In this document: one piece after another, positions 7,716 to 13,956 of the stretch
Numbering within the stretch: position 1 is the stretch's first letter
Layout of the letters: each line of letters starts with the position of its first letter
The notes under the pieces: model-generated
Seen by the model: the letters and a program-made list of their open reading frames with translations, nothing else
What the model was told of the DNA's origin: nothing
Databases searched by the model: none
Position numbers and translations under genes: made by a program
Assembly (NCBI GenBank): GCA_002422505.1
Contig: DIVX01000130.1
Span: 2,731-34,711, forward strand
DNA: 31,981 nucleotides
Source: Desulfovibrio sp. UBA6121
GTDB lineage: Bacteria > Desulfobacterota > Desulfovibrionia > Desulfovibrionales > Desulfovibrionaceae
Direction of reading: 5' to 3'

Positions 7716-8257
7716 CGCCAGAATTGTTGGAGTACTACGAGCACCTGCACAGCCGGAAGGTCATCCTCTTCTTCAGCGGCCCGGTGTCGCAGGGGGTGGT
7801 GGAGGGCGTGGCCGAGCTGATGCGCGAGAAATTGCGCCTGGAGCAGGCCGGGGCAGGGGTGGCGCAACGGGTGTTCGCCATTCTTATCGAGCAGATGCAG
7901 AACATCGCCCGGCATTCGGCGGAGCGCTGCACGCCCGATGGCGAGGTGGTCATGGCCCACGGGCAAGTGGCCGTGGGGCGCGAGGACGACGGCCGTTTCT
8001 ACGTGGCTTGCGGCAACCGCGTCCGCACCGCCGATTGCGGCGGCCTGGCCCGGCGCATGGAGGAAATCCGCTCCCTTTCCGGGGACGACCTGGCCAGCCA
8101 GTACCGGCTTCTGCGCCGGGCAGAGCGGCCCGCAAAAAGCCTGGGTGCGGGGCTCGGCCTCATCGACATGGCCCGCAAGGCCGCGCGCCCTCTGGACTTC
8201 CGCATCACCGCCCTGGACCCGGACACCTCATTTTTCGCCATGAAGGTCGTGGCCTAG
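7712..8257 (+). CDS. siaB: SiaB-like kinase (SiaB family)
   Basis: 181 residues. The opening MTPELLEYYEHLHSRKVIL, the helix with IEQMQNIARHSAER (an N-box-like IEQMQNIARH) and the late GAGLGLIDMARKA segment match the SiaB family, GHKL-like proteins that phosphorylate SiaC. Phosphorylated SiaC can no longer activate the cyclase, so SiaB opposes SiaA. The start overlaps the SiaA stop as ATGA, which implies coupled translation. The protein is soluble. The assignment relies on both sequence and its place between SiaA-like and SiaC-like genes. Confidence 0.85.
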   Translation: MTPELLEYYEHLHSRKVILFFSGPVSQGVVEGVAELMREKLRLEQAGAGVAQRVFAILIEQMQNIARHSAERCTPDGEVVMAHGQVAVGREDDGRFYVACGNRVRTADCGGLARRMEEIRSLSGDDLASQYRLLRRAERPAKSLGAGLGLIDMARKAARPLDFRITALDPDTSFFAMKVVA

Positions 8258-8270
8258 GAGGTTGACGCAA

Positions 8271-8669
8271 ATGACAGTGTTTCATGTCGAGGGCACCAAG
8301 TCCTCTCCACGCATGTACTTCGACCCCGCCTCGCGGGTGCTGGAGATCAGCGGCGAATCGTACCCGGAGAACTGCCAGCAGGTATACGAGCCCATGTTCC
8401 AGTGGTTGCAGGAGTTCTTCAACAAGGACCCGCAGGGCCGCGTGGTGCTGAACATGGAGATCCGCTACTTCAACAGCTCCTCGTCGCGTACTTTCATGAA
8501 TCTTTTCGACCTGCTGGATGAGCAGGCGGCCCAGGGCCGCATCGTGGAGGTGCATTGGCGCTTCCACGAGGAGAACGAAACCGCGCGGGAATGCGGCGAG
8601 GAATTCATGGCCGATGTGCGCGATCTTTGTTTCATCCTGACGCCCATTTCGGACCAGCGGCCCGCCTGA
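8271..8669 (+). CDS. siaC: SiaC-like phosphoprotein (DUF1987)
   Basis: 132 residues, the whole of a DUF1987 domain: VEGTKSSPRMYFDPASRVLEI at the start, the strand VVLNMEIRYFNSSSSRTFMN, then LFDLLDE and VHWRFHEENE. The Ser/Thr cluster SSSSRT is where SiaC proteins are phosphorylated; unphosphorylated SiaC binds and activates SiaD. TAGGAGG at 8255-8261 is well placed for ATG 8271. The upstream TTG at 8262 touches that site and is rejected. It ends the D-A-B-C block; no terminator is visible in the 118 bases before the ATPase gene. Confidence 0.9.
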   Translation: MTVFHVEGTKSSPRMYFDPASRVLEISGESYPENCQQVYEPMFQWLQEFFNKDPQGRVVLNMEIRYFNSSSSRTFMNLFDLLDEQAAQGRIVEVHWRFHEENETARECGEEFMADVRDLCFILTPISDQRPA

Positions 8670-8753
8670 TGCGCAGGCGGCGGGGCTGGCGAAAGGCAAG
8701 AATGTCGGCGGCCGCCAGCGCCTGGGGCTGAAGACGAAATCCGCTCTCAACCT

Positions 8754-8772
8754 GGAAAACGAAATTCATTTC
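8754..8772 (+). promoter_or_regulatory. Weak Fur-like box before the ATPase cluster
   Basis: GGAAAACGAAATTCATTTC can be read as GAAAAC, GAAATT and an inverted CATTTC hexamer, the hexamer-array form of a Fur site. GAAATTCATTTC is shared with the strong feoA2 box apart from one T. It fits the 15-base palindrome poorly (about 7 of 14). No convincing -35/-10 pair is seen, so the cluster may also be read through from the sia operon. Confidence 0.4.
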
Positions 8773-8787
8773 AGCCTGTTGCACAAT

Positions 8788-11091
8788 ATGAACGCCAAGG
8801 TACTAGAAGGAATGTCGAAAAATACCCTCGCGATCCAACATGGCATCCCCGGCAGAGTCCGTCTGGGCGGCAGCGTTTTGCGCCGCAACCCGGCCCTTGG
8901 CGGAGAGCTTGAGTCCTGCCTGGGGCAGCTGCCGGGAGTCTTTGGCCTGCGCCTGAACCTGGCCTGCGGCAGCGTGGTGGTGGCCTACGATGCCGAGCTG
9001 CAGGATCAGGACCGCCTGCTGCAGGAGGCCCTGGCCTGCCTGCGGGCGCAGCTGCGGCCACCGCTGCCGGGCCAGCCCCTGTGCGCCAGCGAGCTTTGCG
9101 GCCCTGCCGTCCCGGACTCTGCGGCGCTGTGCTCCTGCGGCTCCGGGGCCTGCCCTGGCCGCGCCTGCGCCTCCACCCGCACCGGCTGCGACCCCCTGCG
9201 CCCGGCCCTGCGGCATTTCACGGCCGTCAGCGCCGTGATGGGCGTGGTGCTCTACCGGCGTTTTGTGCTGGGCCTGGCCGTGGGCACCACGCTCACAAGT
9301 CCGCTGGGCATCGCCGCGCTGTTGGCCGCGCTGCCGCTGTTGCGCAAGGCCGCCCGGCAGATCAAGAAGCGCCGCGTCACCCTGGAGAGCTTCTTGGGCG
9401 CGGGCTGCGTGGCCGCCGTGGCCGCGGGCGAGGCCCTTACCGCCTTCGAGATCCTCTGGGTGCAGTCCGGGGCCGACCTGCTTTCGGCCTGGATCACCGA
9501 GCGTTCGCGCCGCTCCATTGCGGGCATTCTGCGTCTTTCCGCTCACCACACCTTCATTCTGGTGGACGGCGTGGAGGTGGAGGCCGAGGTGGATTCCTTG
9601 CGGCCCGGCGATGTGGTGGTGCTGCACACCGGGGAAAAGGTCTGCGTGGACGGCGAGATCGTGCTGGGCGAGGCCCTGCTCGACGAATCGCCCATCACCG
9701 GCAGGCCGGACCGCGTGCTGCGCGCCCAGGGCGACCGCGTGCTGGCGGGCACCTTTGTGCGCGAGGGGGTCATCAACGTGCGCGCCTGCGAGGTGGGCGA
9801 CCGCACCTATCTTTCCCGCATTCTGCGTCAGGTGGAGGACGCCATCGAGCGCCGCGCGCCCATTGAGGGCGTGGCCGACCGCCTGGCCGCGCGTCTGGTG
9901 CGCCTGGGCTTCATGGCCACGGGCGGCACGCTCATCCTCACGGGCAGCCTGTGGCGCGCCTTCACGGTTATGCTGGTCATGGCCTGCCCCTGCGCCACCA
10001 TCCTGGCGGCCAGCACGGCCATCAGCGCGGCCATGGCCGCCGCCGCCCAACGCGGCATCCTCATCAAGGGCGGGCGCTACCTGGAGGAGGCCGGAAGCCT
10101 CGACACGGTCTGCTTCGACAAGACCGGCACCCTGACCACCATGGAGCCGGAGCTGTGCCGCATTTTGCCCCTTTCCCCGCATTTGGACGGGGAAGACGAG
10201 CTCTTGCGCCTGGCCCTTTCCGTGGAGGCCCACAGCCACCATCCCCTGGCCCAGGCCGTAAAGGCCGAGGCCGCCCGGCGCGGGGTTTCCGCCCGGCCGC
10301 ACCATGTGTGCGAATACTTCCTGGGCATGGGCATGCGGGCGGAGGTGGACGGCGCGGAGCTGCTGCTGGGCAACCGTCGGCTTATGGAGCGCTATGGCGT
10401 GCGCCTGGGCCACAGCTTGGAAAAGGCCCGCTCCTGGCGCGAACGCGGGCTGACGGTTCTGACCATGGCGCGCGACGGCGAGGTGCTGGGCCTGTTCGCC
10501 TTTGACAACAGCATCCGGCCGGAGAGCCGGGAGGTCATTTCGCGGCTGCGGGCCGCCGGGGTGCGCCGCATGGTGCTCGTCACGGGCGATGAACTGGGCG
10601 CGGCGCGGGTGCTTTCCGAGCGGCTGGGCCTGGACGAGGTGCACGCGGGGCTGATGCCCGAGCACAAGGCGGACATTGTGCGCCGCCTGCGGGCGGAGGG
10701 CTGCCGCGTGCTCATGGTGGGCGACGGCATCAACGACGCCCTGGCCCTGGCCGAGGCCGACGTGGGCGTGGCCATGGGCGTGGGCAGCTCCGAGGCGGCC
10801 CTGGAGGCGGCGGACATCGCCCTTGTGGGCGACGACCTGAGCGGCCTGACCACCGTGCGCGACCTGAGCCGCAGAACCCTTGGCGTGGTGCGGCAGAACT
10901 TCTGGATCGCCACCGGCTCCAACCTGGGCGGCGCGGCCCTGGGCGCGGCGGGGCTGCTTTCGCCCGTTGCGGCGGGGCTGCTGCACATTGTGCACACCGG
11001 CGGCGTGCTGGCCAATTCCTCGCGCCTGCTGCGCCTCAAGCCCGGCACAACACTTTTGGCGGAACACGCCGACTGCAAGGAGACCGCATGA
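8788..11091 (+). CDS. P1B-type metal ATPase with HMA_2-like domain and CPC motif
   Basis: 767 residues. The N-terminal domain (about 14-80) is HMA_2-like, with HGIPGRVRL and no CxxC. A Cys-rich linker with seven Cys follows at about 111-133. The ATPase core holds CPC (400-402) in the channel helix, the phosphorylated Asp 444 in DKTGTLT, SHHPLAQAV (HP motif) and GDGIND (about 645). The actuator loop reads SPITGRPD where most family members have TGES, which is unusual. Start choice is uncertain: ATG 8788 has no ribosome site, while ATG 8812 has AGAAGGA directly against it. It overlaps the next gene as ATGA. In this context iron or another soft divalent metal is the likely cargo. Confidence 0.9.
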   Translation: MNAKVLEGMSKNTLAIQHGIPGRVRLGGSVLRRNPALGGELESCLGQLPGVFGLRLNLACGSVVVAYDAELQDQDRLLQEALACLRAQLRPPLPGQPLCASELCGPAVPDSAALCSCGSGACPGRACASTRTGCDPLRPALRHFTAVSAVMGVVLYRRFVLGLAVGTTLTSPLGIAALLAALPLLRKAARQIKKRRVTLESFLGAGCVAAVAAGEALTAFEILWVQSGADLLSAWITERSRRSIAGILRLSAHHTFILVDGVEVEAEVDSLRPGDVVVLHTGEKVCVDGEIVLGEALLDESPITGRPDRVLRAQGDRVLAGTFVREGVINVRACEVGDRTYLSRILRQVEDAIERRAPIEGVADRLAARLVRLGFMATGGTLILTGSLWRAFTVMLVMACPCATILAASTAISAAMAAAAQRGILIKGGRYLEEAGSLDTVCFDKTGTLTTMEPELCRILPLSPHLDGEDELLRLALSVEAHSHHPLAQAVKAEAARRGVSARPHHVCEYFLGMGMRAEVDGAELLLGNRRLMERYGVRLGHSLEKARSWRERGLTVLTMARDGEVLGLFAFDNSIRPESREVISRLRAAGVRRMVLVTGDELGAARVLSERLGLDEVHAGLMPEHKADIVRRLRAEGCRVLMVGDGINDALALAEADVGVAMGVGSSEAALEAADIALVGDDLSGLTTVRDLSRRTLGVVRQNFWIATGSNLGGAALGAAGLLSPVAAGLLHIVHTGGVLANSSRLLRLKPGTTLLAEHADCKETA

Positions 11092-11420
11092 ATCTTGGAG
11101 ACCTCATCACCCTGCGCGACGCTTTGAGCGTGGCTCACCATGTTCCGGGGCGGCTGCGCATTCGCTTCAGCCTCAAGCTGCTCGCCGATCCGCGCGCGCA
11201 TGCGCTGCTCGCGGCGTCGGGCGGGGGCTCGGCTGTGCCGGGCCTGCGGGGCTTCCGCCTCAATGCCCCGGCGCGTTCGGTGGTCATAGAGTACGACCCG
11301 GCGGTGATTCGCCCGGAGCTCTTGGAAGAGGCGCTGAACACGCGCGACGCCGCGCGTTTGGCCGTGCTTGTGGAGGAGTTCAAGGCGCTGGCCGGGAACG
11401 CGCCCGGCTGCGTGTGCTGA
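11088..11420 (+). CDS. Stand-alone HMA_2-like domain protein
   Basis: 110 residues. The N-terminal half begins VAHHVPGRLRIRFSLKLL and continues with a conserved VPGLRGFRLNAPARSVVIEYDP, the same HMA_2-like fold found at the front of the three ATPases of this cluster. There is no CxxC metal site; the only Cys are two in the last four residues (CVC), which could bind metal or a lipid-less cofactor. No membrane helix is seen. It starts in the ATPase stop codon (ATGA). It probably works with the ATPases, for example as an interaction or membrane-surface module. A role cannot be assigned from sequence. Confidence 0.8.
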   Translation: MNLGDLITLRDALSVAHHVPGRLRIRFSLKLLADPRAHALLAASGGGSAVPGLRGFRLNAPARSVVIEYDPAVIRPELLEEALNTRDAARLAVLVEEFKALAGNAPGCVC

Positions 11421-11457
11421 CGCTACATTTCGCAACCATGAGAAAGAGGAGGACGCG

Positions 11458-12470
11458 ATGAGCAAGGACGAGCAGAAAGGCGAAGCCTGGGCCGGTGCGG
11501 GCCAGGGCGAAGCGTTTTCGGGCCAGCCGAACATGACCGGCCAGGGCTACGGCCAGCAGAACCCGCTGGGCCAGGCGAGCATGCCGGGTCAGGCGAACAT
11601 GCCGGGTCAGGCGAACATGATGGGCCAGGCGAACATGCCGGGTCAGGCGCAGTTCATGGGCCAGCAGCCCATGGGCCAGTATGGCTACCAGCCCCATTTT
11701 GCGCCGCAGTATCAGTACATGGGCCAGCCCGGCCCCATGGCGAATCCGGTGCCCAACCCGCTGGGCCAGCCCGGCCTGAAACAGCCCCAGGCTGAGGCGC
11801 CAAGCCAGCCGCAGGGCCAGCCTCAGTATCAATACACGGGCCAGGGCTTCCAGCCGCAGGGCCAGCCTCAGTATCAGCTCATGGGGCAACCGCAGTTCAT
11901 GGGCCAGCCTCAGTATCAGTACATGGGCCAGGGTTTCCAGCCACAGTACGCCTGTCCGGGCGTTCCGCCCCAGTTTCAGGCCCAGGGGCAATTCATGGGT
12001 CAGCCGATGATGGGCCAAGCCTTCATGGGTCAGCCGCAGGCGGGTCAGGCCTATTCTGGTCAGGCTTTTGCCGACCAGACTTTCGCTGGTCAGGCCTATT
12101 CGGTCAGGCCTTCGCCGGGCAGTCTTTCGCGGGGCAGGCCTTCGCAGGGCAGGCCGATGGCCACGACGACCATGAAAAGCTGCACGACAAGAACCAGTAC
12201 GGCCAGCAGAACGGGCCGGACATGGGCCAGATGTACGGCATGATGCAGGACGTCATCAAGGGCGATGCCGACGCCAGCAAGATCATGAGCTTTTTGCAGG
12301 CCTCCGGCGGCGACTTCTGGAAGGGCGCGCTGGTGGGCGCTGCGGCTGTGCTGCTGCTGACGAACGGCGCGGTGAAGGATGCCCTGGCGGGTGTCATGGG
12401 GTCCATGTTCGGCCAGCAGGGCGCGGACGAAACCGGCGCGGAGCACGCGCCCGAAACCGGGGAGGCCTAA
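11458..12470 (+). CDS. Met/Gly/Gln-repeat membrane protein, split by a 1-base frameshift
   Basis: ATG 11458 has AGGAGG five bases upstream. Residues 1-214 are low-complexity repeats built on MGQ, GQANMPGQ and GQPQYQYMGQ, rich in Met, Gln, Gly and Tyr. Near 12101 the frame breaks: GQAYS is followed by an unrelated Arg/Ser/Thr sequence and a stop at 12243. In the next frame the same AGQxFAGQ repeats continue, then a His/Asp segment (ADGHDDHEKLHDKNQ), a YGQQ repeat and one hydrophobic helix (KGALVGAAAVLLLTN), ending at 12470. A nearby repeat reads TATTCTGGTCAG where this one reads TATTCGGTCAG, so one T appears lost. Restored, the protein has about 337 residues. The function is unknown; it looks like a scaffold or metal-rich coat protein. 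Confidence 0.8.
11581..11652 (+). repeat. Four 18-base tandem repeats in the MGQ gene
   Basis: Units at 11581, 11599, 11617 and 11635 read atgccgggtcaggcgaac with few changes (the third has atgatgggccaggcgaac). Each encodes MPGQAN or MMGQAN. Repeats at DNA level allow slippage that keeps frame because the unit is a multiple of three. Confidence 0.9.
11814..11918 (+). repeat. Three copies of a GQPQYQ-coding repeat
   Basis: The 18-base string gggccagcctcagtatca occurs at 11814-11831, 11859-11876 and 11901-11918. The first and third copies belong to a longer repeated block of about 45 bases that encodes GQPQYQYTGQGFQPQ and GQPQYQYMGQGFQPQ. Confidence 0.85.
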
Positions 12471-12471
12471 C

Positions 12472-12996
12472 ATGTCCTGGGACAAGAAAACAGCGCGGTA
12501 CATTTCCCCGGCCACGGCGACCGCCGTGCTCTTTGGCGCGGTGGTGGGCGGCGTTGCCGCTGCGGCCGCAAACGTCCGCAAGGTCAAAAATGGCGAAATG
12601 AGCGGCAAGCAGGCCACCCTGTGCGCCCTGCGCGAGGCCGGAACCACGGGCGTGGCCTCCGGCGCGGGCGTGGCCGCCATGGCCGCCCTGCGCGTGGGCG
12701 GCGTGGTGGGGCTGGTGGGCATTGCCGCCGTGGCTACGGGAGCAAAATACCTCATGGATTCTGTGCTGAACGAAGTGCTTGTGAAGGGTGGACGCAAGGC
12801 TCTGGCCGCTGCGTACTGCGCCGGGGCAGAGGCGGACCGGGATGAGGCCGTGAGCGCGCCCGCCGCCGCCGCAAAAGCCGCCCCGAAGGCGAGCGCCAAG
12901 GTCGTGAAACCGGCCAAGGCCGCCAAGGTCAGCAAGCCCAGGGCCCCGCGCAAGGCCGCCGCAAAGGCCGAGCCTGAGACCTTCATCACCGAATAA
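12472..12996 (+). CDS. MamC-like hairpin membrane protein with basic Ala/Lys/Pro tail
   Basis: 174 residues. Two hydrophobic segments (about 13-33 and 58-92) flank a short polar loop (NVRKVKNGEMSGKQATLCALRE, here split: residues 34-55). The order GAVVGGVAAAAANVRKVKNG, then EAGTTGVASGAG, then GAKYLMD follows the two-helix hairpin of the magnetosome protein MamC/Mms13 as I remember it, whose loop faces the crystal. Residues 120-174 are an Ala/Lys/Pro tail. GGGGAGG lies six bases before the ATG and the previous gene ends one base before it. In magnetosomes MamC shapes crystals; here it may line an iron compartment. No other magnetosome gene is present. Confidence 0.75.
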   Translation: MSWDKKTARYISPATATAVLFGAVVGGVAAAAANVRKVKNGEMSGKQATLCALREAGTTGVASGAGVAAMAALRVGGVVGLVGIAAVATGAKYLMDSVLNEVLVKGGRKALAAAYCAGAEADRDEAVSAPAAAAKAAPKASAKVVKPAKAAKVSKPRAPRKAAAKAEPETFITE

Positions 12997-13023
12997 GCGC
13001 CGCGCGCGCACGAGGACACCAAC

Positions 13024-13446
13024 ATGAGCGAACACTACTCCAACGCTTTCCCCTACGCCGGGGCCCAGGCCGCCGGGATGGGTTTCCAGAACCCCGCCCA
13101 GGCCCAGTATGCCCAGCAACAGTACGCCCAGCAGCAGTACTTTGCCCAGCAGGCCGCCCAGCAACAGGCTGCCCAGCAGCCGACCGCCCAGACCAAAGCC
13201 GCCCAGGCCAAAACGGCTGTTGCGGCTCCGGCCACGGGCCTGGCCTCCTGGTTCAACGTCACCCAGCCCGCGTATCTCAAGGGCTTGCTTTTGGGCGCTG
13301 GCGTGGCCCTGGTGGTCACCAATCCCACGGTGCAGAAGGCCCTCATCGGCGGGGCCGTGCGCGTGTGGGCGGCGGTGCAGGGCGGCGTGGAAGAGATCAA
13401 AGAGCAGATTGAGGACGTAAAGGCAGAATTGAGCCGCGAGGGCTAG
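13024..13446 (+). CDS. Gln-rich single-helix membrane protein
   Basis: 140 residues. The first 65 are rich in Gln, Ala and Tyr (AQYAQQQYAQQQYFAQQAAQ). One membrane helix lies at about 82-102 (YLKGLLLGAGVALVVTNPTV). The end is a charged helix (VEEIKEQIEDVKAELSREG) that could pair or lie on a membrane, somewhat like DUF5132 proteins. The helix shares KGxLxGA and LxxTNxxVxxAL with the C-terminus of the MGQ-repeat protein, so the two are probably distant paralogues with different low-complexity heads. GAGGA precedes the ATG by seven bases. The function is unknown. Confidence 0.75.
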   Translation: MSEHYSNAFPYAGAQAAGMGFQNPAQAQYAQQQYAQQQYFAQQAAQQQAAQQPTAQTKAAQAKTAVAAPATGLASWFNVTQPAYLKGLLLGAGVALVVTNPTVQKALIGGAVRVWAAVQGGVEEIKEQIEDVKAELSREG

Positions 13447-13449
13447 GCC

Positions 13450-13956
13450 ATGGCGGACGGAAACACGACGCCGCAGCCCGCCAAGGTTGCGCCACGGGTG
13501 AAGGCCACGGCCAGGAGCAGGGCGCAAGCCCCCTCCTCCGCGCAGCCCTCCGGCACCGCGAAGCCCTTTGGCCCGGCGCAGGCGCAGGGCCCGGGGCAAG
13601 CTTCCAGCATGGCCAAGGCCAAGAGCTCGGCGGAGTCCTCCGGGACCGTGAAGCCCTTTGGCCCGGCGCAGGGCTCCGGCATGGCCAAGGCCAAGAGCCC
13701 GGCGCAAGGCTCCGGCCCGGTCTCGGCCAAGAGCCCAGCTGCGGGGCTTTCCCTGGCGCGCCAGCGCAAGCTGGCCAAGGTCGGCATGAGCGTGAGCCTG
13801 GCCGTGCTGGTGGCGACCGCCTTTACTGGAACGCGCAAGCGCAGCGCCTCACGCGCGCTGCACCTGGCCAGCGGCGCGGCCCTGGTGGGCTTCAGCCTGT
13901 GGCACTACGGCCTGTATGGCAAGCCTGCCGCCAAAACGCGGGAGAATGATCTGTGA
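13450..13956 (+). CDS. Ala/Pro/Lys-rich protein with C-terminal double helix
   Basis: 168 residues. Residues 1-95 are low complexity (Ala, Pro, Ser, Lys, Gly) with two copies of KPFGPAQ and of MAKAKS. Residues 105-155 hold two hydrophobic segments (VGMSVSLAVLVATAFTG and ASGAALVGFSLWHYGLYG) with conserved-looking LHLASG and LWHYGLY, whose two His could bind metal or haem. I do not recognise the family. It starts three bases after the previous stop, and its own stop overlaps the following GTG start, so it is firmly inside the operon. Confidence 0.7.
   Translation: MADGNTTPQPAKVAPRVKATARSRAQAPSSAQPSGTAKPFGPAQAQGPGQASSMAKAKSSAESSGTVKPFGPAQGSGMAKAKSPAQGSGPVSAKSPAAGLSLARQRKLAKVGMSVSLAVLVATAFTGTRKRSASRALHLASGAALVGFSLWHYGLYGKPAAKTRENDL

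Noticed and set aside
12090..12110. Programmed ribosomal frameshift in the MGQ gene
   Set aside because: There is no slippery heptamer or obvious downstream stem, and loss of one T compared with the neighbouring repeat explains the break more simply.
12222..12470. Separate small membrane protein beginning at ATG 12222
   Set aside because: The AGQ and YGQQ repeats upstream continue in the same frame back to 12102, and no ribosome site precedes 12222. It is the tail of the frameshifted MGQ gene.
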